Part shown: positions 8,822 to 16,880 of the stretch, in pieces
How positions within the stretch are numbered: position 1 is the stretch's first letter
Layout: each line of letters begins with the position of its first letter
DNA from: Bacteroidota bacterium
GTDB taxonomy: Bacteria; Bacteroidota; Bacteroidia; Cytophagales; Cytophagaceae
NCBI GenBank assembly: GCA_023428135.1
Contig: JAEYZG010000010.1
Span: 62,001 to 126,000 of the forward strand
Length of the DNA stretch: 64,000 nucleotides
Reading direction: 5' to 3'
Translations under genes and position numbers: made by a program
The notes under the pieces: generated by a model
The model's input: the letters and a program-made list of their open reading frames with translations, nothing else
Told to the model about the DNA's origin: nothing
Database searches by the model: none

Positions 8822-9877
8822 TTACTTTATAACAGCACAGCGGGCTGTCCCCATTCTGGTTTTTCCAATTATTTTAATAAGATATTGCCCATTAGCAACA
8901 TTACTTAAATCCAGGTTTACCAGATTCTTTCCGGAAGTAAGATAAACAGAAGATGGTTCGACCACACTTCCATACATATTTACCAACTCAACTTCAACCA
9001 TTCCCGGAACATCATTTTCAATTTCAAGAGTTAGCTGATCTGCTGATGGCACAGGATATGCCAAAAGTTTCTCGAAAGGTGTTGCGGAAGCTTTAACTCC
9101 AGCAATTATATCACTAAGTGCAACAACTTCTCCATCCGGTAATGCAGCATATAAAGCAAATGCTGGCCCATCATTGTTTTGCAATGGATTCAGAAAACCA
9201 CTTGCAAATATTAGAATTGCTTTTCCTGCATAGCCACTGAGATCTGCAGTGAATGCACCCAAAGTGTCCTCTTTATTGTAAGTACTGGTAAGATATATAT
9301 CGTAAATGCCCGGATTGAGGACATCATAATTTGCATTAAGGTTATATCCAATGTATTTCACTAAAGTGTCACCTAATCCTGTAACAACATTTAATACAGG
9401 AGCATCAGTGACGCCATGCCAGAAGTTAACTTCCACAGTAGAAGGATCCGTAGAAATATCTTTGGCAGCATTAAAAACCTTCAGATTAAATGCAATGTCT
9501 TTACTTTCAGGATTTGGCGCAAATCCTGTTCCTACTACACCAGTAGCCATAATGATGTTTTTTGTACCAGGAGCCAGTGTAACTGTAGTACTATAAATAG
9601 CATCTGCGGAGCTTGTACTGGAAGCAGGAGCAATATCTATTTTAGTAGGAATATCAGCAAGAACAGTTTCAAATTCACTAGCCTGCCTGAACTGAACATT
9701 GTCTGCCCACAATATGTCACTGACATAAACATCCACCGTAAGAAGTTCAGGGGCCGCAGCGTTATGAATTATCTGAACTAATGCGGTAGACAACTGAGCA
9801 TACAAACACCCTGCAGAAAGGAAAATTGTGGCAAACGCAAAGACCACTTTTTTTAATAGAGTAAAATTTATTCTCAT
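8822..9877 (-). CDS. DUF4397 domain protein with T9SS sorting domain
   Basis: Secreted protein of 351 residues. The signal peptide MRINFTLLKKVVFAFATIFL ends near CLYAQ. The mature part opens ALVQIIHNAAAPELLTVDVYV, the typical DUF4397 start (a beta-sandwich repeat), with a second copy near VEVNFWHGVTDAPVLNVV. The last 80 residues (LLAYPVPSADQLTLEI ... GQYLIKII) form a type A T9SS C-terminal sorting domain. It should be exported through the type IX system and anchored or released at the cell surface. The biological role is unknown. Confidence 0.85.
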   Translation of the reverse strand: MRINFTLLKKVVFAFATIFLSAGCLYAQLSTALVQIIHNAAAPELLTVDVYVSDILWADNVQFRQASEFETVLADIPTKIDIAPASSTSSADAIYSTTVTLAPGTKNIIMATGVVGTGFAPNPESKDIAFNLKVFNAAKDISTDPSTVEVNFWHGVTDAPVLNVVTGLGDTLVKYIGYNLNANYDVLNPGIYDIYLTSTYNKEDTLGAFTADLSGYAGKAILIFASGFLNPLQNNDGPAFALYAALPDGEVVALSDIIAGVKASATPFEKLLAYPVPSADQLTLEIENDVPGMVEVELVNMYGSVVEPSSVYLTSGKNLVNLDLSNVANGQYLIKIIGKTRMGTARCAVIK

Positions 9878-9970
9878 AGCTTAAATTAATAAAGATTAAC
9901 ATTGATTAAGAAAAGCTAACCGGCAGGAATAGTTTATGTTATAAGTTCAAAAAAATGTCCTGGACAAAAA

Positions 9971-9994
9971 AATCCTCAGGTTTCCCTGAGGATT
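9971..9994 (-). terminator. Intrinsic terminator after the YceI gene
   Basis: A 10-bp perfect stem AATCCTCAGG / CCTGAGGATT with a TTTC loop. On the minus strand it is followed directly by a T-run. It lies 27 bp past the stop of the gene at 10022. Confidence 0.88.
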
Positions 9995-10021
9995 CATAAA
10001 GCTTTAATACTTTTCTTAAAA

Positions 10022-10690
10022 TTATTTGGTTGCTTTAAGGTCAAATTCAATATCTACTTCATCATAAATCGCCTTATCTCCGAGGTTTTCAAAAAACTTA
10101 CCGGAACCGTAACGAATATCCCATTTAGTTCTGTCAATCACCGTAGTTCCCTTTGCAGTTAACTCATTATCATGGTGAGTGATTTTAACCGGCACACTGA
10201 TTTCATCAGATTTGCCTTTTAAAGTCAGCTTTCCAGTAACAACCTCCTCTTTTTCCGCTTTACCAGCATCTAATCTTACGATTTCGAAGGTGGCAGTAGG
10301 GTGTTTTTCGACATCAAAGAAATCCGGTGATTTCAAATGTCCGATAAGCTTCTGATTGCTTTCTTTGTCCGTTAAGTCATCGTTCTTAATTGACTGCATA
10401 TCAATTGTAATTGTACCACCGGTGATAACATTATTGACAACCTTTAATTCTCCACTCTGAATCTTGATTGAGCCATTATGTTTTCCGGTAACTTTTTTAC
10501 CAGTCCATTTGATACTACTGCTGGCGGTATCAATTTTATAAACTGTTTCTTCTCCAGAAGACACTGCCTGGTCACCTGAAGCTGAGGCTGCAGTGTCAGA
10601 AGTTCCGGATTCTTGTTTCTTAGTTTCACAGGAAAAAAGCAATACAAGAGAAAAGATAAAAAGTAATTTTAAGTGGGCCTGTTTCATCAT
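10022..10690 (-). CDS. YceI-family lipoprotein
   Basis: Protein of 222 residues with the lipoprotein signal LLFIFSLVLLFSC, the Cys at about residue 21. A Ser/Gly/Ala-rich linker runs to about residue 50. The mature domain starts VYKIDTASSSIKWTGKKVTGKHNGSI and contains LKSPDFFDVEKHPTATFEI and WDIRYGSGKFFENLGDKAIYDEVDIEFDL, all YceI signatures. YceI domains are lipocalin-like barrels that bind polyisoprenoids or amphiphiles. It is probably a single-gene transcript ending at the hairpin at 9971-9994. Confidence 0.92.
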   Translation of the reverse strand: MMKQAHLKLLFIFSLVLLFSCETKKQESGTSDTAASASGDQAVSSGEETVYKIDTASSSIKWTGKKVTGKHNGSIKIQSGELKVVNNVITGGTITIDMQSIKNDDLTDKESNQKLIGHLKSPDFFDVEKHPTATFEIVRLDAGKAEKEEVVTGKLTLKGKSDEISVPVKITHHDNELTAKGTTVIDRTKWDIRYGSGKFFENLGDKAIYDEVDIEFDLKATK

Positions 10691-10763
10691 TTTGTGCCAT
10701 TTTTTTGTTGAAACAACACAACTTACAAGTCAGGAAAATGTTTGAAGGAAATTGAAATCGTAC

Positions 10764-11135
10764 CTAATTCTTTGTAATTAACAACCTTCCAATGGTACTG
10801 CCAATCCAGCAAAGATTAAAAGAAACCAGAACCATAAAAAGCAAATACTGGGTATTCAATGCTCCTGCCAAAACAAGCAGGCAAATCAAAAATATCAGTG
10901 TAGTAAAAGAAATCCCTATGGAAGCAAGCCTGGAGACGTTTCTGGAAAAACCATAGAGCCAAGTTGCCATTAAACCTGTTAAAAGTGGCACTATACCAAA
11001 AACTGCAAATCCGAAAATATGACCAAAATAAATCAAAAGGACATATAACCCAAAATTAACAAGTAATGTAAATGCTATAGCCAGCCACCATCTCTTAGTA
11101 TCTGTCAATAGAGAAATTCTTCCCAGGATGTTCAT
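10764..11135 (-). CDS. Small four-helix membrane protein, function unknown
   Basis: Protein of 123 residues with four hydrophobic segments of about 20 residues each and short polar loops. The N-terminus MNILGRISLLTDTKRWW is cytoplasm-like. I recognise no family motif. It is followed at some distance by the YceI gene and preceded by the YcxB-like gene on the same strand. Confidence 0.65.
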   Translation of the reverse strand: MNILGRISLLTDTKRWWLAIAFTLLVNFGLYVLLIYFGHIFGFAVFGIVPLLTGLMATWLYGFSRNVSRLASIGISFTTLIFLICLLVLAGALNTQYLLFMVLVSFNLCWIGSTIGRLLITKN

Positions 11136-11236
11136 TGTTCTTATTGGTGGTATCTTGATTTAATACCACAACCTCCTTCCAAGATACTATATAATTTTCA
11201 TAATTACTGAAACAATCCTTCAGAAATATACTTACT

Positions 11237-11737
11237 CTATGAAATAGTCTGATGAATCTTTGCTTTAATAAAGTAAACAAAACTTCTACTGTCAGATTCC
11301 TTATCAAAATCTCTTTTAGGAACTATAATTGCAAAATTTTTGCCTAGGTATATTAAAATTAGACCTCCTACCTCTTCAACAGATTTCACTGCTTCCCATT
11401 TCACTTTACCATTACCCAGTTGTGACCGATCTTCCACGCCTTCGTCAGTCAGTGTAACTATCCTTTTCTCAAATATCAAAGGGTTATGCCTTATTGTTTT
11501 TCTAAAGCCGAAATTATTAAGCCAATTTATTCCAACCCATGCAAGCCCGAATATTACTAAGGTAAAGAATACATTAATTAAATTAACCGACAATAATACG
11601 TCCCTTTCAAAATTAATAAAGCACATTACAGCCGCAAGGATGCAGAATATGACAAGTCTCATTCTTGATTGCTTTCTGAAAGAGTATTTATTAAAATAAA
11701 AATAATCTTCCTTTGTTAACTGAGTTGTTACTTCCAT
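11237..11737 (-). CDS. YcxB-like membrane protein
   Basis: Protein of 166 residues. It starts TKEDYFYFNKYSFRKQSRMR, then two close transmembrane segments (about residues 27-70). A soluble C-terminal part follows with LTDEGVEDRSQLGNGKVKWEAVKSVEEVGGLILIYLGKNFAIIVPKRDF. This is the layout of the YcxB family (two helices plus a PH-like C-terminal domain). Its function is unknown in general. The frame upstream of 11135 and the 100-bp gap before the next gene suggest a separate transcript from the gene at 10764, though this is unsure. Confidence 0.75.
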   Translation of the reverse strand: MEVTTQLTKEDYFYFNKYSFRKQSRMRLVIFCILAAVMCFINFERDVLLSVNLINVFFTLVIFGLAWVGINWLNNFGFRKTIRHNPLIFEKRIVTLTDEGVEDRSQLGNGKVKWEAVKSVEEVGGLILIYLGKNFAIIVPKRDFDKESDSRSFVYFIKAKIHQTIS

Positions 11738-11802
11738 AAAAACAGAAAATAATGAAAAGTAAAACTACCACAATTATCCCAATCAAGCATAAGTAACTGA
11801 TA

Positions 11803-12297
11803 TTATTTTCCTTCAAATGCTTTCTCAAGCAGACTTATATCATACTTCTTCATTTGCAGATAGGCATTCATTACCCTTTCTCTTTTGCTTTCATCAGGAT
11901 CTGTTAACATCTCTTCCAAAACCTTTGGTACTACTTGCCAGGAAAATCCAAACTTATCCTTTAGCCATCCACATGGCCCCTCTTCACCATCCTTAGTCAG
12001 CTTATCCCAATAATAATCTATTTCGGCCTGAGTGTCACACATTACTTGCAGAGAAACAGCTTCTGAAAACTTAAACAGAGGGCCGCCATTCAGGGCATCG
12101 TATCTCTGCCCTTCAATTTCGAATGAAACAACCATAACCGAACCAGCCTTTTTCTTATGAAACTCATAACCTGCTTCACCATAGTAGCAGGTGTTTGTAA
12201 TTTTTGAATTCTTAAAAATAGAAGTATAAAACTTCGCAGCTTCTTCAGCCTGATGATCAAACCATAGGCAAGGTACAATTCTGTTTACTACACTCAT
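11803..12297 (-). CDS. VOC-family protein, PhnB/3-demethylubiquinone methyltransferase-like fold
   Basis: Protein of 164 residues that starts MSVVNRIVPCLWFDHQAEEAAKFYTSIFKNSKI and contains VSFEIEGQRYDALNGGP and GWLKDKFGFSWQVVPKVLEEM. These match the glyoxalase-fold family often annotated as 3-demethylubiquinone-9 3-methyltransferase or PhnB-like. The methyltransferase name is historical; the actual substrate is unknown. It is divergent from the GlxA-type regulator at 12526 with a 228-bp shared upstream region, so that regulator might control it. Confidence 0.88.
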   Translation of the reverse strand: MSVVNRIVPCLWFDHQAEEAAKFYTSIFKNSKITNTCYYGEAGYEFHKKKAGSVMVVSFEIEGQRYDALNGGPLFKFSEAVSLQVMCDTQAEIDYYWDKLTKDGEEGPCGWLKDKFGFSWQVVPKVLEEMLTDPDESKRERVMNAYLQMKKYDISLLEKAFEGK

Positions 12298-12525
12298 CTT
12301 ATTGAATAATTTATGTTTTTGTAAATATATATTAACGCTTATCTAGAAATCAATTTGTCTATTAAGAAGAAAGAAGAATACATGTTTAAAATAATCACAG
12401 CTAACCCTTCCTGGCAATGATGCCCTAAGCGAGTACTAATTAAAGACCAATATTTTAATTAATCTTCTGAAAATGCGACTATTTAAGGGGTAGATCGCGA
12501 CAAATGAACCTTGTACATTTATGAT

Positions 12526-13515
12526 ATGAAAAAGATCTCTATTCTGGTACCAATAGGAGCTGTTTTAGGCAGCATCGAAGGTCCGCGTCAGGTTTTCACT
12601 GAAGTAAATAAACACCTCATCCGCCTGGGGAAGGAGCCAATGTTTGAAATAAAACTTACCGGTCTTAGTAAAGAGGTCTCTAACGCAAATGATCTATATA
12701 AAATTTATCCAGACAAACTGATAAGCGATATAAGTAAGACAGATCTTATTATCATCCCTGCCATTGATGGAGATTTAAAATCAATCATTGATTTAAACAA
12801 AGATTATTATCAATGGATAACGGACCATTATCTCAAAGGAGCTGAAGTAGCAAGCCTTTGTGTCGGAGCTTTTTTGCTCGCTTCCACGGGGCTATTAAAT
12901 GGTAAAAGCTGTGCGACACATTGGCTTTCAGCAAATGAATTTAAAAAGATGTTTCCCGATGTGGATCTTGTAGAAGATAAAATTATCACTGATGAAAATG
13001 GAATATACTCCAGCGGTGGAGCATTCTCCTATTTAAACCTCATACTTTATCTGATTGAAAAGTATACAGGAAGAGATATTGCTTTATTTATTGCGAGAGC
13101 ATTTCAAATCGATATTGAACGTCGAAGCCAGTCGCCATTCACTATATTTAGCGGGCAAAAGGATCATGAAGATATAATTATTAAAAAAGCCCAGGAACTG
13201 ATAGAAAGTAATCCGGGAGAAAAGTTTACAGTAGACCAGATTGCATTAAAATTTGCTATAGGCAGAAGAAACCTTGAACGCAGATTTAAAAAAGCAACTT
13301 CCAATACCATCATAGAATATGTGCAACGAGTAAGAATAGAAGCCGCCAAACAATCCTTGGAAACAACACATAGCAACGTAAATGAAGTTATGTATGGCGT
13401 AGGTTATTCAGACCCCAAAGCATTCAGAATGATATTTAAAAAATATACAGGAATGTCGCCAATACAATACAGGGCTAAGTACAACAAAGAATATTCTATG
13501 ACATATATTACATAA
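12526..13515 (+). CDS. GlxA-family transcriptional regulator (DJ-1/PfpI + AraC HTH)
   Basis: About 329 residues. The start is the ATG of MKKISILVPIGAVLGSIEG; an upstream TTG at 12511 is less likely. Residues 1-190 are a DJ-1/PfpI-like domain with the nucleophile-elbow Cys in ASLCVGAFLLA and the following ATHWLS. Residues about 220-325 are an AraC/XylS double helix-turn-helix ending YSDPKAFRMIFKKYTGMSPIQYRAKY. Such proteins are usually activators whose DJ-1 domain senses a small molecule. A second, truncated copy of the gene lies at 16379-16879. Confidence 0.92.
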   Translation: MKKISILVPIGAVLGSIEGPRQVFTEVNKHLIRLGKEPMFEIKLTGLSKEVSNANDLYKIYPDKLISDISKTDLIIIPAIDGDLKSIIDLNKDYYQWITDHYLKGAEVASLCVGAFLLASTGLLNGKSCATHWLSANEFKKMFPDVDLVEDKIITDENGIYSSGGAFSYLNLILYLIEKYTGRDIALFIARAFQIDIERRSQSPFTIFSGQKDHEDIIIKKAQELIESNPGEKFTVDQIALKFAIGRRNLERRFKKATSNTIIEYVQRVRIEAAKQSLETTHSNVNEVMYGVGYSDPKAFRMIFKKYTGMSPIQYRAKYNKEYSMTYIT

Positions 13516-13594
13516 AAACAACAAGAAATACATAATGTTAGATTATCGTTATGCAGAAGTCAAAGGCTTATAACTAATTAAAAAAACTTAACAT

Positions 13595-13640
13595 AAAAAA
13601 AGGAAATCGCCTGGTGGCAGTCTCCTTCCTTTTGTTCTTC
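13595..13640. terminator. Imperfect hairpin between convergent genes
   Basis: The sequence has AAAAGGAA and, about 25 bases on, TTCCTTTT, with an inner GCC/GGC pair around a TGGT loop. It lies between the convergent regulator (ends 13515) and CotH-like gene (ends 13656), so it may serve both strands. The stem contains mismatches. Confidence 0.45.
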
Positions 13641-13655
13641 AATAAATAAACTTTT

Positions 13656-15380
13656 TTATAATTTTTTGACTATAGAAATCTTTTGAATTGTATTTCCAAT
13701 TACAAGTAAATAAATTCCATCTTCAAAATTAGAGATTTCCAATTTATTCTTTCCAGCATATAACTCACCCTTCTTTTGAACTACGCCCTGAAGATTTATC
13801 ATTGAGTACTCTGTACCATCAACCCCTTTAAAATCAATTGTAAGAAAATCAGAAACTGGAGTTGGATAAACTGCTACATCTGCATAAGAATTCATTTTAG
13901 ATGTTTCATTGGCATCACCCAATCTGTGTAAATATTCATCAAAAAACTCTAGCCTTGCAGCAATCCAGGATTTCATAAAAGTAGAATCATTTATCGAAAA
14001 CCTGTAATCCTTCCATATCATCGATTCTCTTTCATAAATGTTATTACTTTTCAATACGTTGTAATTCTTATCTAGTCCTTCGGTCAAGGAGATGTAACTC
14101 AATTTAGAAGCTCGAAGCTCATCCCACCTTGACAATAATTTTTCAACAAACTGATTTGGATTAAGCCTGAATAATCTATCGTATAATCCATTGGTCAGTT
14201 CAAATGTTGTTAAATAGTGTCTTGTTCCATCCCACATTGTGCCGTAAGTGCCATCAAGATCCCAGGGAGTATAAAAATAAGGTTCACCTGATTTATATCT
14301 ACAGATATAAATATTTTTTCCTGTATTATCAGATGCTCCCAATACATTCATAAAAATGAAATAATCAATTGCATTGCCAATATCAAAATAATTGAAAATG
14401 CCATTTTTAAATTCTTCATCAGGGCTATATACAACATAGTCCACAAATGAATAAATGTTCGTCCAATTTATAAATTCATCAGGATATTTCATTTCAAGTC
14501 CATCCCAGATATCAGACTTATTATCAAATGGATAAACTCTAATGAAAGTTGAAGCAGCTGACGTTTCAATACCTTTAATCAACTCTCCTTCTATCGTAAT
14601 ACCATCGGTTTTCTTTAGATCCAATTGCTTTCTATCCACTTGTTCAGACAACATATAAATACCTTGGTATTGTCCGTTTAAAAACAATTCAACATACGAT
14701 ACATCAGCTCCTGCTTTTGCTTTGGGCGCTTTGCCTGCGTAATAAAGTGTATGTATTTCCAGCCAAAGTTTATGTGCCGTGTAACTATTGATTCTCAGAG
14801 GTTCATTATACAAAGCATCAAGGATCCAATCATCGTCACGTCTCAAGTTCCCGAATTTTACATCTATTGTTTTTTCACCTGTTTCATCTTCCCAAAATTC
14901 AAGATCAAGAGATTTTTTTGGAAAATTCTGAGACCACCCTCCTCTGTATTCAATCCCGATATTCGATGACAGAACAATACCAGTATTATCAGAGTACGTC
15001 AAATAAGCACTAACCTTTGGATCATCAACTATTTCACTTTCTGTGCTAATGGAAAACACAGGCAACTGAGTAAAGAACAACTTAAAATCCTCAAAATCCC
15101 CTTCTACAACTTGTAAATCATAAGAACGAGAGTAAGAAAGAAGCCTGGAAGAGCCTTTTAGCTTATAATTTCTATCGAACTGCATTATAATATCTGCAGC
15201 ATCATCTATGTTACCAAGATTGGAAATCTTTTCTGTACACAGAATAATTTTATTTTGATTATCAACAAAGTATTTATCCTCAGGAACAATTATACTTTTT
15301 GTTTGAGAAATACTATCAAGACTAAAAAACAAGGTCAAAACTAATGACACAAAAGAGGAAAAAACTAAACCAAATCTCAT
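13656..15380 (-). CDS. CotH-kinase-like secreted protein with T9SS sorting domain
   Basis: About 574 residues. The start is the ATG of MRFGLVFSSFVSLVLTLFFS, a signal peptide; a TTG nine bases upstream is less likely. Residues about 125-420 are a CotH domain: IGIEYRGGWSQNFPKKSLDLE, LYNEPLRINSYTAHKLW, and the catalytic-loop-like NVLGASDNTGKNIYICR followed by PWDLDGTYG. CotH proteins are atypical kinases of spore coats that are also frequent in cellulolytic and gliding bacteria. The last 80 residues (VYPTPVSDFLTIDFKG ... DGIYLLVIG) are a T9SS type A sorting domain. It should act outside the cell; its substrate is unknown. Confidence 0.88.
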   Translation of the reverse strand: MRFGLVFSSFVSLVLTLFFSLDSISQTKSIIVPEDKYFVDNQNKIILCTEKISNLGNIDDAADIIMQFDRNYKLKGSSRLLSYSRSYDLQVVEGDFEDFKLFFTQLPVFSISTESEIVDDPKVSAYLTYSDNTGIVLSSNIGIEYRGGWSQNFPKKSLDLEFWEDETGEKTIDVKFGNLRRDDDWILDALYNEPLRINSYTAHKLWLEIHTLYYAGKAPKAKAGADVSYVELFLNGQYQGIYMLSEQVDRKQLDLKKTDGITIEGELIKGIETSAASTFIRVYPFDNKSDIWDGLEMKYPDEFINWTNIYSFVDYVVYSPDEEFKNGIFNYFDIGNAIDYFIFMNVLGASDNTGKNIYICRYKSGEPYFYTPWDLDGTYGTMWDGTRHYLTTFELTNGLYDRLFRLNPNQFVEKLLSRWDELRASKLSYISLTEGLDKNYNVLKSNNIYERESMIWKDYRFSINDSTFMKSWIAARLEFFDEYLHRLGDANETSKMNSYADVAVYPTPVSDFLTIDFKGVDGTEYSMINLQGVVQKKGELYAGKNKLEISNFEDGIYLLVIGNTIQKISIVKKL

Positions 15381-15708
15381 ACTAAACAACTTAAAACAGA
15401 AAAAAAAGAAACGAATTTACAAAAAATAATTGTTTACAAAATTAAAAAAAACAAGAAAAATCTCCTCCACCAAAGATTTATAGAAAGTTTTCACTATTAA
15501 CTAATAAACATGTAAGTATTTGAAAGGAACGTAGTTATTTGAGTTTCTTACAATTGCAAAATCAACAACTGAGATAATGTAGCGGAATTAGTCTGATTCC
15601 AACATTTTTTAATATAGAAAGGAAATTTTAATCGAATTCTAAGATCTTAAGAGACAAACTGCATAAAAGTCATGGACAAGCTTTTATGTATCAAAATTAA
15701 ATAACAAA
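15381..15708. other. Intergenic AT-rich stretch upstream of the CotH-like gene
   Basis: No gene visible. It should hold the CotH-like promoter (minus strand) near 15400-15480, but no clear promoter elements stand out. The right end adjoins the hairpin at 15709-15732. Confidence 0.4.
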
Positions 15709-15732
15709 AGCCGACCTTTAAACATGTCGGCT
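15709..15732 (-). terminator. Terminator downstream of the GH3 remnant
   Basis: A 7-bp stem AGCCGAC (15709-15715) with GTCGGCT (15726-15732). On the minus strand it is followed by TTTGTTATTT. It differs from the hairpin behind the intact GH3 gene, so the two copies differ beyond the coding ends. Confidence 0.65.
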
Positions 15733-15760
15733 CTACAATCTACAAACTCACCACAATATC

Positions 15761-16374
15761 TCACCTACGTTGAAAATTTAACACAACCTTCAATTCCTCA
15801 ATCATTAAATCAAAACTCCCTGGCTCAGTTGTCCATTTCATATCTGCACCCACAAAAGCTAAATCACTTGCGGAAATTTCAAATTCAACAGTTTTTGTTT
15901 CTCCCGGCTTCAACTCAACCTTTCTAAATGCTCTTAAACGCTTTACAGAAGGCGTAACTGAAGCAAAGTGATCTCTTGAATACAACTCTACCGTTTCCTG
16001 ACCACTACGATGTCCGGTGTTCTTAACATCCACTGATACCTTGATTTTAGAATCTCCTGCAAGCTGATCAGCGCTTAACTTTAAATTGCTCAACTCAAAG
16101 CTTGTATAACTCAATCCGAATCCAAAAGGATACTGAGGATCAAATTCATAAAAATACTTGTATTCAGGTTCTACAATCTCTACCGCTTCATCAAGCCACT
16201 TGTGATCATAAGTCATAAGTTCTCCTGAATAGCGAGGATATGTAAATGGCAGTTTGCCATTAGGATTATAATCTCCATATAAAATGTCCGCTATTGCGTT
16301 ACCTCCTTGTGAACCGGGCCAGTAAGCCATTAATATCCACTTTACATGAAGTTCTATTTCTCTGATAACCCTTA
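15761..16374 (-). pseudogene. GH3 beta-glucosidase, 5'-truncated remnant (C-terminal ~200 residues)
   Basis: From the ATG at 16330 the frame encodes 189 residues. They are nearly identical to residues 561-747 of the intact GH3 enzyme at 18396-20639 (for example KLPFTYPRYSGELMTYDHKW and the fibronectin III-like C-terminal domain). Homology continues upstream in frame (RVIRE-IELHVKWILMAYW against RLIREVEPHANGILMAYW in the intact copy) to about 16372, then stops abruptly. The catalytic TIM barrel and the signal peptide are absent, so it cannot be an active secreted glucosidase. Its broken end abuts the truncated GlxA copy head to head. Confidence 0.9.
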
Positions 16375-16378
16375 ACGA

Positions 16379-16879
16379 GGTGGAACATTCTCCTATTTAA
16401 ACCTCATACTTTATCTAGTTGAAAAGTATACAGGAAGAGACATTGCTCTTTTTATGGCAAGAGCTTTTCAGATAGATATTGAACGTAGAAGCCAGTCTCC
16501 ATTTACAATATTCAACGGCCAAAAAGATCATGAAGATTTAATTATTAAAAAAGCCCAAGAACTGATAGAAAATAACCCGGCAGAAAAGTTTACAGTTGAT
16601 CAGATTGCATTAAAATTTGGTATAGGTAGAAGAAACCTTGAACGCAGATTTAAAAAAGCAACTTCCAATACCATCATAGAGTACGTGCAACGAGTAAGAA
16701 TAGAAGCCGCCAAACAATCCCTGGAAACAACACATAGCAATGTAAATGAAGTTATGTATGGCGTAGGTTATTCAGACCCCAAAGCATTCAGAATGATATT
16801 TAAGAAATATACAGGAATATCGCCAATACAATACAGGGCTAAGTACAACAAAGAATACTCTATGAATCTTACTGATTAA
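16379..16879 (+). pseudogene. GlxA-type regulator, 5'-truncated remnant with intact AraC HTH
   Basis: In-frame homology begins with GGTFSYLNLILYLVEKYTGRD at 16379, matching GGAFSYLNLILYLIEKYTGRD of the intact regulator at 12526-13515. It runs to the stop with only a few changes. The first ATG in frame is at 16454, giving 141 residues that carry the whole AraC DNA-binding domain but no DJ-1 sensor domain or Cys elbow. The promoter and first half are missing. It may be silent, or it may yield a free DNA-binding domain if transcribed. The junction to the GH3 remnant lies within 16372-16379. Confidence 0.88.
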
Positions 16880-16880
16880 A

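Noticed and set aside
9416..9781. 121-residue open frame on plus
   Set aside because: Antisense to the DUF4397 gene, which has a signal peptide, domain and sorting domain.
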